Source of the DNA: CAIXSC01 sp046349915
Lineage (GTDB): Bacteria > Planctomycetota > Planctomycetia > Pirellulales > Pirellulaceae
Length of the DNA: 64,000 bases
Assembly: GCA_046349915.1 (NCBI GenBank)
Contig: JAXMBL010000003.1
Span: 2,232,001 to 2,296,000 of the forward strand
Direction: 5' to 3'
Within the stretch, counting starts at the first letter, position 1. Every line of letters starts with the position of its first letter. The position numbers and the translations under genes are program-made. The notes below the pieces were generated by a model that worked only from the letters and a program-made list of their open reading frames with translations, was not told where the DNA came from and did no database searches. This document shows positions 42,641 through 52,175 of the stretch, in pieces.

Positions 42641-45600
42641 GTGAACCTCGATCGTATTCTCGCTCCCTATTCCCCCCCTCTTACCAACTTAGCGGACGTG
42701 TTGCGGTATTGGTCGCAGCAGCAGCCGTCGCAGGTCGCGCTGTCGGTGTGGGACGGCGAGAAAGTGGGGGAAAGCTGGACCTACCAGGAACTGGAACAGC
42801 GTGCGCACGCGATCGCGGCGGAGCTGCAATCGTTGGGCATGCGGGGCGAGCGGGTGTTGCTGCTATATCCCCCGGGGCTCGACTTTGCCGCCGGGTTCTT
42901 GGGATCTCTATGCGCCGGCGCCGTCGCCGTGCCAGCCTACCCACCCCGCCGCAATCGCAACATGGAGCGAATCCAGACGATCTCGATCGACTGTGCCGCC
43001 AAGGTGGCGCTGACCGTCAGCGATGTTACGGATCGGATGCACGAAGGGCTGCTGGACGAATCGCCGCGACTCAAGGAGCTGAAGTGGATCGCGACCGACA
43101 AGGTGCCGGTGCAAAAAGCGGCCAACTGGCGGATGACGGCGATCGAGCCGCACGATCTGGCGGTGCTGCAGTACACCTCGGGTTCGACGGGCGCTCCCAA
43201 GGGGGTCATGCTGTCGCACCGCAACCTGTTGTTCAATACCTGCTTGATTGCGCACGCGTTTGAACCGCCGCGTGACGCGGTGGGGTTGAGCTGGTTGCCG
43301 ACGTATCACGACATGGGCTTGATCGGTGGTTTGTTGAGTCCCCTTTTCTTCGGTCGACATACGCTCTTAATGTCCCCGATGGCGTTCTTGCAAAAGCCGA
43401 TTCAGTGGCTGCGCGGGATCAGCAAGAACAAGGTGCACATCAGCGGTGGTCCTAATTTTGCGTACGACTTGTGCGTGCAAAAGATCTCGGACGCCGATTT
43501 GGCACAACTCGACCTCAGTCACTGGAAAGTGGCGTACAACGGCGCCGAGCCGATTCGGCCCTCGACGCTGGAAGCATTTTGCGAGCGTTTTGCGGCGGCT
43601 GGTTTTCGTCGGGAGGCGTTCTTCCCCTGCTATGGCATGGCGGAGACGACGCTGATTGTCACCGGCAGTTACAAGTCTCAACTCCCTCCCCTGCTTACCG
43701 TGGATGGTCGGGCGCTCGACGAACACCGAGTGGTGCCGGTGGCGGAGGATCACGTGTCGGCCCGCCCGCTCGTCGGTTGCGGGCATGTGCTCCCCGATGA
43801 AGAGGTGTTGATCGTCGACCCAGGTTCGTTCGATCCGCTGCCTGACTACCAGGTGGGGGAGATTTGGGTCAGCAGTCCCAGTTGTGGTCAGGGATACTGG
43901 AAGAAGCCGGAATCATCGGAGGCGACGTTCAAGGCGAAGCTGCGCGATGGCCGGGGACCTTATTTGCGTACCGGCGATTTAGGCTTCATCAAGGATGGTG
44001 AACTATTCGTCACGGGGCGGCTTAAGGATCTGATCATCATTCGCGGAGTGAATCGCTATCCGCAAGACATTGAGTTGACGGTGGAGCGATCCAGCCCTCG
44101 CTTGCAGGCAGGCGCGGTGGGCGCCTTTGCGGTCGACATGGAAGGTCGCGAGCGCTTGGTGGTGGTCGCGGAAGTCGAACGCGCTCGCCATACCGAGTGG
44201 AGCGATGTGATCCAGGCGATTCGTCGCAACGTTTCGGCCGAACATGACTTGCCGCCGGATGGAGTGGTCTTGGTGCGGTTCGGCTCGATTCCCAAGACGT
44301 CGAGCGGCAAGATTCAGCGGCACGCCTGCCGAGATGACTTTCTCAAGGGAAAATTGCAGGTCGTTGAGCAGTGGTTTGTGTGGGCGCCCCAGGGGGCCGC
44401 GGCATCCGCAGCGAGGTCCGCGGTCGTGGAACCCGCGGTCGCGACCCAACCGCTTCCCGAGGCCAACCCCGAGATCGTGGCCATCGTCATCGATCACGTG
44501 CGAGCCATCGCGAAAGAGCGAGCCAAGGACGTGCATGTCGATACGAATATCGCCACCGAATTGGGACTCGATTCGCTCGAACGCATGCAGATCGCCAATT
44601 CCTTGGAAGAGACCTTCGGCGGCCGCTTCCCCGAGGATGTGCTCCAGCAGATGGAGACGTGTCGCGAGGTGGCGATTGCAGTCGAAAAACACATGGGCGT
44701 CGCGCCGCGCCGGGCTCGCACGTTGGCGAGCAGCAGTCTGGGAGCGGGCGCCGCGACGGGCGAGATTCCTGCGGAATACTACGATTTCGCACAAATGGCC
44801 GAGTACGCTCGACTAAAGCAAACCATGCGGTTGCTTGACGCCACCGGCTTGCCCAATCCTTACTTCACGGTTCATGAACGAGTGACCGGCGACACGACCT
44901 GGATCAATGGTCGTGAATTGGTCAGTTTTTCCACGTACAACTATCTCGGCATGTCGGGCGATCCTGCCGTGACACAGGCGGCGAAGGAAGCGATCGACCG
45001 GTTTGGGACCAGTGTCTCCGCCAGTCGCTTGGTGTCGGGGGAGAAACCGCTGCATCGGCAATTGGAACAGAGCATCGCGGACTTCTTGGGAGTGGATGAA
45101 GCCATCACATTTGTGGGAGGGCATTCCACTAATGAAACAACGCTCGGCCATCTGTTTGGCCCAGGCGACTTGATCCTGCACGATTCGCTCGCCCACAACA
45201 GCATCATTCAAGGCGCGCTGCTCTCGGGAGCACGGCGACGCCCCTTCCCGCACAACGATTGGAAGGCCGTGGATGCGATCCTGAGCGAGGTGCGACGCGA
45301 GTACCGCAAGGTCGTTGTCGCCGTCGAAGGGGTCTACAGCATGGATGGCGATTTCCCGGACTTGCCTAAGTTCGTTGAAGTCAAGAAGCGACACAAGGCG
45401 CTGCTGTTCGTGGACGAAGCGCACTCGCTGGGAACCCTCGGGGCGCGAGGCCACGGCATTTCCGAGCATTTCGGCGTCGCGGCTCGCGATGTCGATCTGT
45501 GGATGGGGACGCTGAGCAAAGCTCTGGGAAGTTGCGGCGGCTACATCGCTGGCAGCAAAGCTCTGGTCGAATACCTGAAGTACACGACGCCGGGCTTTGT

Positions 45601-46006
45601 GTTTAGCGTCGGATTGCCGCCCTCCAATGCGGCGGCTGCCATCGCCTCGCTACGAGTCTTACAAGCCGAACCGCAGCGAGTCGAGACGTTGCGGCGTCGT
45701 TCGCGTCTGTTCCTCGAGCTTGCTCGAGGAAAAGGTCTGAATACCGGATTGGCGGCGGGCACCCCGGTGATCCCCGTGATTCTTGGCAACTCCGCGCACG
45801 CCTTGCGACTTTCCCGCGCCCTGTTCGAGCGGGGAATCAATGTGCAGCCGATTCTCTATCCGGCTGTCGAAGAAGAGAAGGCTCGCCTCCGTTTCTTCAT
45901 CACGTCGCTGCATACGGAAGCTCAAATCCGAGCCACCGTGGAAGCAGTCGCCGAGGAATTGATGAAGATTGACGCGAAGTATTTGACGGTCGCTCAATCG
46001 GCTTAG
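42641..46006 (+). CDS. Fused fatty acyl-AMP ligase, acyl carrier protein and alpha-oxoamine synthase
   Basis: An 1121-residue megaenzyme. Residues 1-580 form an acyl-AMP ligase of FAAL type (YTSGSTGAPKGVMLSHRN at about 177, and the GSIPKTSSGKIQRHACRDDF end). Residues 610-690 form a carrier protein with attachment Ser645 in TELGLDSLERM. Residues 720-1115 form an AONS/KBL-like PLP enzyme (FVDEAHSLGTLGARGHGISE, PLP Lys960 in GTLSKALGSCGG). The predicted path loads a fatty acid as acyl-AMP onto the carrier and then condenses it with an amino acid, releasing CO2 and giving a 2-amino-ketone, like sphingolipid or autoinducer synthesis. GTG start after GGGAGAG. It appears monocistronic. Confidence 0.88.
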   Translation: MNLDRILAPYSPPLTNLADVLRYWSQQQPSQVALSVWDGEKVGESWTYQELEQRAHAIAAELQSLGMRGERVLLLYPPGLDFAAGFLGSLCAGAVAVPAYPPRRNRNMERIQTISIDCAAKVALTVSDVTDRMHEGLLDESPRLKELKWIATDKVPVQKAANWRMTAIEPHDLAVLQYTSGSTGAPKGVMLSHRNLLFNTCLIAHAFEPPRDAVGLSWLPTYHDMGLIGGLLSPLFFGRHTLLMSPMAFLQKPIQWLRGISKNKVHISGGPNFAYDLCVQKISDADLAQLDLSHWKVAYNGAEPIRPSTLEAFCERFAAAGFRREAFFPCYGMAETTLIVTGSYKSQLPPLLTVDGRALDEHRVVPVAEDHVSARPLVGCGHVLPDEEVLIVDPGSFDPLPDYQVGEIWVSSPSCGQGYWKKPESSEATFKAKLRDGRGPYLRTGDLGFIKDGELFVTGRLKDLIIIRGVNRYPQDIELTVERSSPRLQAGAVGAFAVDMEGRERLVVVAEVERARHTEWSDVIQAIRRNVSAEHDLPPDGVVLVRFGSIPKTSSGKIQRHACRDDFLKGKLQVVEQWFVWAPQGAAASAARSAVVEPAVATQPLPEANPEIVAIVIDHVRAIAKERAKDVHVDTNIATELGLDSLERMQIANSLEETFGGRFPEDVLQQMETCREVAIAVEKHMGVAPRRARTLASSSLGAGAATGEIPAEYYDFAQMAEYARLKQTMRLLDATGLPNPYFTVHERVTGDTTWINGRELVSFSTYNYLGMSGDPAVTQAAKEAIDRFGTSVSASRLVSGEKPLHRQLEQSIADFLGVDEAITFVGGHSTNETTLGHLFGPGDLILHDSLAHNSIIQGALLSGARRRPFPHNDWKAVDAILSEVRREYRKVVVAVEGVYSMDGDFPDLPKFVEVKKRHKALLFVDEAHSLGTLGARGHGISEHFGVAARDVDLWMGTLSKALGSCGGYIAGSKALVEYLKYTTPGFVFSVGLPPSNAAAAIASLRVLQAEPQRVETLRRRSRLFLELARGKGLNTGLAAGTPVIPVILGNSAHALRLSRALFERGINVQPILYPAVEEEKARLRFFITSLHTEAQIRATVEAVAEELMKIDAKYLTVAQSA

Positions 46007-46211
46007 TGCGTTTCACAGGCAAGAAATAAGGTGCGGTTGCCTTTCTGTCCGTCGGCTGGGGCCGACGTACGCATGTCTCGAGTCCCGTTCCGCACCTCTT
46101 TCGTTCTTGGCAACGAGCGTCGAGGGCCGTACAATGGCGGCTGTGTCGAAAGGCGAGCGGCGGGCGATTTCTACTCAACGAATTAGCGACAGTGAGAACC
46201 CGGAGGGTATT

Positions 46212-46391
46212 GTGCTGACGGAAGCGGAAGTGCAGCGTAGTTTCAACAAGCTGTTCAAAACAGAAGGTCGGACGCCGGAAGCATTCGAGAAGGCGGAGCA
46301 GCTGTTGGATCAGTTGCGAGCGGAAAGTCCCCTACGGCATCGGCTGTCGGTCGAGCTGGAAGAGCTGCGAAAGCTCTGCGAGCGCAAGTAA
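46212..46391 (+). CDS. Small uncharacterised protein
   Basis: A 59-residue protein (LTEAEVQRSFNKLFKTEGRT PEAFEKAEQLLDQLRAESPL RHRLSVELEELRKLCERK), all helical and charged. GTG 46212 is chosen because GGAGG lies five bases before it. ATG 46134 would add 26 residues that look less protein-like. The family is unknown to me. A strong terminator follows at 46484. Confidence 0.55.
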   Translation: MLTEAEVQRSFNKLFKTEGRTPEAFEKAEQLLDQLRAESPLRHRLSVELEELRKLCERK

Positions 46392-46483
46392 ACAACTCGG
46401 CGAGCTCCAATAAAGACTGCGGCTTAGCTCGATGAGTCTGACGCAGGGCGCTGTCTTCTCGGCAGTGCTGGAAGAGCAATGGC

Positions 46484-46536
46484 CAACAAAAACGCCTCGG
46501 CGTTCCCACTCAAGGAGCGTCGAGGCGTTTTTGTTG
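46484..46536. terminator. Bidirectional intrinsic terminator
   Basis: Nineteen-base arms (46484-46502 and 46518-46536) pair with one mismatch; they contain CGCCTCGGCG and CGTCGAGGCG, with an A run on the left flank and a T run on the right. It can end both the plus-strand small gene and a minus-strand transcript. Confidence 0.85.
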
Positions 46537-46586
46537 AAACTCGTGAGCTGAAGCAATCGCGTTCGAGTCGGACAGAACCTGTTGGC

Positions 46587-46620
46587 GAGTGGCGCCGGCG
46601 GTTGCCCACCGGCGCCACTC
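46587..46620. terminator. Strong GC-rich hairpin downstream of the barrel gene
   Basis: A perfect 12-base stem (GAGTGGCGCCGG with CCGGCGCCACTC) around ten bases, 22 bases beyond the stop of the minus-strand gene. It lacks a T run, but probably works together with the terminator at 46484. Confidence 0.6.
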
Positions 46621-46641
46621 AACCAAGCATCGCGTTCCCAG

Positions 46642-47772
46642 TTAGCGGTTGACGGTGATTCCGAAGGTGAATCCGACCATCAGGAGGTCTTCGCTGTTGC
46701 GGGTGAAGTTATTTCCGCGGCCGATGCCCACGCCGTAATCCAGGAGGTTCATGCCTCCGCGGATGGAGACGTCGCGAGTCAGCTCGTAGGCCGCCTGGGC
46801 TCGGATTTCCATACCCCACACGAATTCCGCGTCATGGTCGTAGCGAACATCCTTGTCGTTGATGACGAGGACCACTTCGCTGCCCGTGCCTGCCCCATCG
46901 TACATGGTTGTTTCGGCTCGGTTGTAGTACTGCATGCTCTGGAAGTTCTGGAGAGCGAATGCTCGGAATTCGCTATCGAGCAACCAGCGGGATTGACGCT
47001 TGTACCAGCGAAATCCGAGTTGGCCGCCGACCATGTTATTCGTGATCGACCACTGGTTGATGGTGAAGCGTTCGATCGTGGCGTCATCCAAGGCGACGTT
47101 GGGGTCCGGCAGATTGGGAACCGGGTTGCCTTGGTCGTCGAACCGTTCGTAGGCGTCCCGGCGAGTGGTATCGCGGAACTTGTTGTACCGGAAGCCGACG
47201 AAAGGCTCGAAAATGCTCCCCTGGTGTAACGGTTCCAAGCGGAACGTCTTGTTCAGCTCGAAGCCCGTCATATTCGCCATGTTCACGCTTTCTTTCTGAT
47301 TGTACGTACGTTCCAGCGTGAAACCGTCGTTACGGTCGACGGCGGGGAATACGGTAGTTGGGGTAGTACCGGTGCCCGGATCCACCCAGCGATTCAGACG
47401 TTCGACCAGTGTCGTGTTGGAGGCGTTGGGGCCGTCGATATGCATGGCTGAGAACGACCAGCCGTGGTTTTCGGCCGTCATATAGCCAATGTCATAGCGG
47501 TTTCCCCAGGTGAAGTCGCCTTCCGTGTAGGACTGTTCGCCCCGTGGTCGCGAGACGTAGATGAACATGCGGTCGTAGCCGCCGTACCATCCAACCCGCA
47601 TCTGCGGTTCGCCGCCGTATTCCTCGGCTTCCGCGGGGGCAAAGAATTGCAGGTCCGGCTCGAAGTAGTCCGGATCGATGAACGGTTGAAACCGTTGGGC
47701 AAAGGTCGGTGTGGTGAGTGTTGCCACCACGACCATCGCCGTCAGGCACGCTGAGAAAAGAGTCCTTGACAT
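46642..47772 (-). CDS. Secreted, probably outer-membrane beta-barrel protein
   Basis: A 376-residue protein. MSRTLFSACLTAMVVVATLT with cleavage after TFAQ is a clear signal peptide. The rest is rich in aromatic and alternating strands (MRVGWYGGYDRMFIYVSRPR, GFRYNKFRDTTRRD, LGFRWYKRQSRWLLDSEFRA) and ends MVGFTFGITVNR, an outer-membrane-barrel type end. It looks like a planctomycete barrel protein, though a pore or adhesin role is not shown. AAGGAA lies before ATG 47772. Two terminators are directly downstream. Confidence 0.75.
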   Translation of the reverse strand: MSRTLFSACLTAMVVVATLTTPTFAQRFQPFIDPDYFEPDLQFFAPAEAEEYGGEPQMRVGWYGGYDRMFIYVSRPRGEQSYTEGDFTWGNRYDIGYMTAENHGWSFSAMHIDGPNASNTTLVERLNRWVDPGTGTTPTTVFPAVDRNDGFTLERTYNQKESVNMANMTGFELNKTFRLEPLHQGSIFEPFVGFRYNKFRDTTRRDAYERFDDQGNPVPNLPDPNVALDDATIERFTINQWSITNNMVGGQLGFRWYKRQSRWLLDSEFRAFALQNFQSMQYYNRAETTMYDGAGTGSEVVLVINDKDVRYDHDAEFVWGMEIRAQAAYELTRDVSIRGGMNLLDYGVGIGRGNNFTRNSEDLLMVGFTFGITVNR

Positions 47773-47962
47773 GGTTCCTTCCACCTTGGGCGTTCGCGAT
47801 GCTTCAGGGGACGTCGCCGCGCTGGGCGGCTTGTCGTATGATCTGTGACGGTAATATCGGATTCGCCTGTTTCGGAAGTTGAGTAAAGAAGGCAAGCGCT
47901 TCCGGAAATTCCGTTTTTTCGGGCTCCCTTTTCGCTCCACCTCATGTACGGAGGAATCAGTC

Positions 47963-49030
47963 ATGATTCGTGCTTTTCGCGGCAAAACCAGGATGGGAAA
48001 GAGTTTGCGTGCATGGCTGGCGAATGGGGCAAGCCCCCTCTGCGTTCTCGCGCTCATTGTCCTCTGGTGTTTTTCCTGCACGGGACAAGAGTCGTCGACG
48101 CCCACTGTGAAAAAGGCGACTACTAAGGAGTCTGGGGAAAGTGGGGGCAAAGCGAAGGATGGCGACTCTGTCTCGCCTCGAAAGGCGGACTCCCCAGCCT
48201 CCGAGAAGCCAGCTGCCAAGGCTGAACCGCCGCGATTTCTTCGAGTCAAGCGGGATGAAGACCAGACCGTTTTGGCCCTGGAAACTTCGATCACGCGCTA
48301 CGTCCCTCGGGACGCCGCCCGCGAACCGCTGTTCGTGGACTTGGTCGCCGTTGTGCATATCGGGGAACACGACTATTACGAAGCCTTGAATAAGCGTTTC
48401 AAGGACTATGATGCCGTCCTGTACGAATTGGTCGCGCCCGAAGGGACTCGCATTCCCAAGGGAGGCGGTAAGGGCGGCGGAGCTCATCCGGTCTCGGCCA
48501 TGCAAAATGGAATGAAGTCAATGCTGGGGCTGGAGTTTCAGTTGGAGCGAGTCGACTACACGCCGCGGCACTTCATTCATGCCGACATGACGCCCGAGGA
48601 AATGTCGAAAAGCATGTCGGATCGGCAAGAGAGTTGGTCGCAGATGTTCCTGCGCATGATCGGGCAAGGGATTGCTCAACAAGCAAAACAGCAGCAGCAA
48701 GGGGGAGGCGGCGACTTCGCCCTGCTCGCGGCGCTTTTCGCCAAGGACAGGACGGTGCGGTTGAAGCGAATTCTCGCCACGCAATTCGAGGACATGGATG
48801 CGTCCCTGGCGGCTCTGGATGGCCCCGATGGATCGACGCTGATCACACAACGGAACAAGAAAGCGTTGCAGGTGCTCGATCGCGAACTCAAGGCCGGCAA
48901 GAAGCGGATCGCCATTTTCTATGGCGCGGGACATATGGTGGACCTGGAGCAACGATTGTTGGCCGATTTTGCCCTCCGGCGAACCGACGAGTCATGGTTG
49001 ACGGCCTGGAGCATGACGCCGGCTAAGTAG
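47963..49030 (+). CDS. TraB/GumN (TIKI)-like exported protein
   Basis: A 355-residue protein with a signal/anchor segment (PLCVLALIVLWCFSCTGQ; the cysteines may allow lipidation) and a Lys/Ser/Glu-rich linker (45-85). The folded part has DLVAVVHIGEHDYYEALNKR FKDYDAVLYELVAPEG, like the GxxH/E motif of TraB/TIKI putative metalloproteases, and ends with RIAIFYGAGHMVDLEQRLLA DF, the second catalytic-like motif GAGH. Enzyme activity is likely but not proven for this branch. GGAGG precedes ATG 47963. Confidence 0.65.
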   Translation: MIRAFRGKTRMGKSLRAWLANGASPLCVLALIVLWCFSCTGQESSTPTVKKATTKESGESGGKAKDGDSVSPRKADSPASEKPAAKAEPPRFLRVKRDEDQTVLALETSITRYVPRDAAREPLFVDLVAVVHIGEHDYYEALNKRFKDYDAVLYELVAPEGTRIPKGGGKGGGAHPVSAMQNGMKSMLGLEFQLERVDYTPRHFIHADMTPEEMSKSMSDRQESWSQMFLRMIGQGIAQQAKQQQQGGGGDFALLAALFAKDRTVRLKRILATQFEDMDASLAALDGPDGSTLITQRNKKALQVLDRELKAGKKRIAIFYGAGHMVDLEQRLLADFALRRTDESWLTAWSMTPAK

Positions 49031-49063
49031 GTGAGGGAGCGCATGGAGCGGGCGGAGGATAAC

Positions 49064-49915
49064 GTGGAAAACATGGGCTTGGGCGAGTCGGCGAGCCGGC
49101 GCCGCATCTCGATGAACGAACTAACGACCTATCGTTGGTCGTTCGAAGAGGACGTGCAGCATTACCGCGCCGCGGGGCTTGAGGCGTTGAGTATTTGGCG
49201 CCACAAACTCTCGGATTTTGGCGAGGAAAAAGGGGCCGAGTTGCTCGAAGAATTGGGGCTCCGCGCCGCCAGTCTGTTGTGGGCCGGTGGATTTACAGGG
49301 AGTGATGGACGCAATTTTCGCGAGAGCGTGGATGATGCTCGCGACGCGATCCGAGCGGCCACGCTTCTGAACGCCCCGACATTGATTGTCTACACCGGTG
49401 CGCGCGCGGGACACACTCGTAATCACGCTCGCCGGTTGCTTCGAGCCGCGATTGATGAAATCGCGCCGTTTGCCGCCGAGCATGGCATTTCCTTGGCGCT
49501 TGAACCCATGCATGAAGGCTGTGCCGGGGAATGGACGTTTCTCACAGATGTCGACGAAACGCTCGCACAACTCGACGCCCTCCGGCATCCCAACGTGCAA
49601 CTCGCCTTCGACACCTATCACTTGGGACAGAATCCCGCGGTTGTCGAACGAGTGCGCGACATCGCTCCACGGACCGCGATCGTACAACTGGGCGATGCCC
49701 GCCAAGCGCCTCGTGGAGAACAGAATCGTTGTCCACTCGGCGCGGGAGCGATTCCTTTGCGGGAAATCGTGGCGCAGTTCGAATCGGCCGGCTATCGGGG
49801 CTTCTACGACGTCGAACTGCTGGGAGAAGATATTGAGGCGACCGACTATCAAGAGCTGATACGCACCAGTGTTGCCGCGGCCGCTGCGTTGCTGGAGACA
49901 AACTCGCCACAGTAA
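49064..49915 (+). CDS. Sugar phosphate isomerase/epimerase-like TIM-barrel protein
   Basis: A protein of about 283 aa with the AP-endonuclease-2-type TIM barrel: GLEALSIWRHKLSDFGEEKG, TLIVYTGARAGHTRNHARRL, SLALEPMHEGCAGEWTFLTD, VQLAFDTYHLGQNP and GYRGFYDVELLGEDIEATDY. Glu, Asp, His and Glu in these strands form the metal site of xylose-isomerase-like epimerases. The sugar substrate is unknown. GTG 49064 follows GGAGG by five bases; ATG 49043 is an alternative. It directly follows the TraB-like gene and is probably co-transcribed. Confidence 0.82.
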   Translation: MENMGLGESASRRRISMNELTTYRWSFEEDVQHYRAAGLEALSIWRHKLSDFGEEKGAELLEELGLRAASLLWAGGFTGSDGRNFRESVDDARDAIRAATLLNAPTLIVYTGARAGHTRNHARRLLRAAIDEIAPFAAEHGISLALEPMHEGCAGEWTFLTDVDETLAQLDALRHPNVQLAFDTYHLGQNPAVVERVRDIAPRTAIVQLGDARQAPRGEQNRCPLGAGAIPLREIVAQFESAGYRGFYDVELLGEDIEATDYQELIRTSVAAAAALLETNSPQ

Positions 49916-49937
49916 AGTCTATTGGAAAAGCTTGACC

Positions 49938-51548
49938 TCACGGTTGGATCACTTCCAAGCAGACGAGCCGATCGTCGCCGCGGACGTAAAGCAGGCCGTG
50001 CGAGAGAATGGGCGCCGCCCAACAGGGATAACGCAGTAGAGCACTTTCCTCGGAGCCAGGCGCGAGCGGGCCGCTGGTCGGGCGTCGGTAGGTAATCTCC
50101 GAGACCAAGTCGTACTTCTCGGGATTCACCTTGATCAGTTCCAGCGAACCAAACTCGCCCTGGCTGATCAAGTGTCCGTCCACGTACAGCAGCGAGGTCC
50201 GGATCCGATTCGGCGTCGACCACTTCACTTTCCCCGTCTTCCATTCTATGCAACGTAGTTCTGCGTCGGGTGGATTACGGCCGCTGCATCCATACAGATA
50301 GCCGTCGACGAAGACCGGTGTGTTCCAGTGCGCCTTGAAAGACTTCTCGCGGCGATTGGGATCATCGCTCCAAACCACTTCTTGTTTGCCAGGCGAGACT
50401 TTCAAGAGCGAGCTGCCGATGCCATAAGTCTCGGAAATGAACACCTCATCGCCAATGACGACGGGCGTGCTGGCATTCACGCTTTCTAGAATTCGAGATC
50501 GCCAAGGATACTGGAAGTCGATCTTGCCGGTCGTCGGTTCGAATCCGACCAAGCCGCTACGGCAGAACGCGAACGCCCAACGTCGTGGGCCAATCGTGGC
50601 CAATTGCAGCGACGCATAGCTCGCCAGTTCATCCGTGATCTGATAGCGAACTTTGCCGGTGAGTTTGTCGAAGGCGACGATGCCCGACCCGTTGCCGCTG
50701 ACTCGGTCGAGTTGCCCCGGGGGTATTTCTTTGTCCTCCGGCGGGCTGCCGCCCACCATGACGATCAACAGATCGCCCTCGACCACGGGGGTGCTGCCGA
50801 CTCCGAAGAAGTTCTGAATGACGCCGAATTGACCCGTGGTGTCGACTTTCCAGACCAGACTGCCATCGGCCAATCGCAAGCAATGCAGCATCCCTTCGAC
50901 CCCGAGGATGTAGACCAAGTCGCCGTCGATGACAGGCGACGCGCGGGGACCGCCGTTGTAGCTGTAGAGATCCTGATAACTGGTGGGATAGGAGAACTGC
51001 CAGAGTTCCTCGCCGGTTTCGGCATTCAAGCAAAACAACACGGCATTGTCGCCTTGGCGATCGAATTGCAGCAAGCGTCCGCGGCTGATCGATCCGATGC
51101 CATAGCCCTCGCCCAAGGGACGTTGCCAGACAATGCGGGGACCTTCCTTGGGCCAGGGGGTGATGAGGCCTGTTTCCGACGATTTGCTATCGCGGGTAGG
51201 CCCCAGAAACCAAGGCCAATCCTCACCCTTGGTGCGAGTCCAAAGGCTGGGCAAGGTTCCCGTCGAGTCCGGGGTGGCGGTCGCCTCGCTCGCGTGTTCA
51301 CGGGTAGGCTGTTCGGCGGCAGGTTGCCTGGCGGCATCCGAGGAGGCATCCGAGGAGGCCGATTGCGCAGGCGGCTTGGCGGTCGAACTCTCAGCCGGCG
51401 CGGATTGAGAAGAGCCGCCAGGCGAGCAACCGGCGCTGCATGACGTGATTGCCAGGAAGACCACGACGCAACGCCAAACGTTAAGTCTTGTCGCCGAAAT
51501 CGCGGACGAATCGCGGGAGAACAACAAAGTGGATGTGCATGGCCGCAT
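49938..51548 (-). CDS. PQQ-binding-like beta-propeller lipoprotein
   Basis: A 536-residue lipoprotein: signal and lipobox at 20-45 (FLAITSCSAGCSPGG), a low-complexity linker, then a beta-propeller of PQQ-like repeats (about 120-535; LFCLNAETGEELWQFSYPT, LHCLRLADGSLVWKVDTTGQ, IVAFDKLTGKVRYQI, LRCIEWKTGKVKWSTP). In planctomycetes such proteins are common, and the propeller often binds other proteins rather than PQQ; no dehydrogenase domain is present. CAGGAG lies eight bases before ATG 51548. It is convergent with the isomerase-like gene. Confidence 0.85.
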   Translation of the reverse strand: MRPCTSTLLFSRDSSAISATRLNVWRCVVVFLAITSCSAGCSPGGSSQSAPAESSTAKPPAQSASSDASSDAARQPAAEQPTREHASEATATPDSTGTLPSLWTRTKGEDWPWFLGPTRDSKSSETGLITPWPKEGPRIVWQRPLGEGYGIGSISRGRLLQFDRQGDNAVLFCLNAETGEELWQFSYPTSYQDLYSYNGGPRASPVIDGDLVYILGVEGMLHCLRLADGSLVWKVDTTGQFGVIQNFFGVGSTPVVEGDLLIVMVGGSPPEDKEIPPGQLDRVSGNGSGIVAFDKLTGKVRYQITDELASYASLQLATIGPRRWAFAFCRSGLVGFEPTTGKIDFQYPWRSRILESVNASTPVVIGDEVFISETYGIGSSLLKVSPGKQEVVWSDDPNRREKSFKAHWNTPVFVDGYLYGCSGRNPPDAELRCIEWKTGKVKWSTPNRIRTSLLYVDGHLISQGEFGSLELIKVNPEKYDLVSEITYRRPTSGPLAPGSEESALLRYPCWAAPILSHGLLYVRGDDRLVCLEVIQP

Positions 51549-51640
51549 GGCGTGCTCCTGGGGTGGGAGCGTAGTATAACAGGCCGCGACACGTGGTCGA
51601 CACGCCGCGGACGCTCCCCGCAACCAGCGAGTGACATGAT

Positions 51641-52066
51641 ATGGAAAGCCTGGAAATCTCCCCTCGCTGGCGGTTGCCATTGGACGAGGTGACCTTTGAA
51701 TATGCTCGCAGCTCGGGACCGGGCGGACAGAATGTCAACAAAGTCAGCTCCAAAACGACTCTGCGCTGGAATGTCCGCCAATCGGCCCATCTACGCAGCG
51801 ACATTCTCGAACGACTCGTCACTCGCTTTGGTTCCCGCTTGACGTTGTCTGGCGAGTTGTTGATCACCAGCCAGCGACACCGGGATCAGGAACGCAATCG
51901 AGCCGACTGTCTGGAAAAATTGGCGGAGTTGTTGCGAGCGGTCGAGCACGCGCCGAAGGCCCGCCGAGCGACTCGACCCACGCGAGGTTCGCGCGAACGA
52001 CGGATCGCGGGCAAGAAACTCCGTTCCGAAACCAAACAGCGGCGGCGCGGATTCGACTCGGATTGA
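51641..52066 (+). CDS. arfB: Alternative ribosome-rescue factor ArfB
   Basis: A 141-residue peptidyl-tRNA hydrolase that rescues stalled ribosomes (YaeJ/ICT1-type). The GGQ motif lies in the expected class-I release-factor context: EYARSSGPGGQNVNKVSSKT. The codon-recognition domain of real release factors is absent. The C-terminal tail is basic (RATRPTRGSRERRIAGKKLR and KQRRRG), needed to enter the mRNA channel. The ATG is unambiguous. Confidence 0.92.
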   Translation: MESLEISPRWRLPLDEVTFEYARSSGPGGQNVNKVSSKTTLRWNVRQSAHLRSDILERLVTRFGSRLTLSGELLITSQRHRDQERNRADCLEKLAELLRAVEHAPKARRATRPTRGSRERRIAGKKLRSETKQRRRGFDSD

Positions 52067-52175
52067 TGCCGCCCGCGCAGGAAGCAGTTGCCGCCGATCA
52101 TTGGTCGTGGGAGAGGCGTTTGGTATAATTCCTGGTACGCCTCCGAGGTGGCGGCGTCGCAGAAAGAACGGGAAT

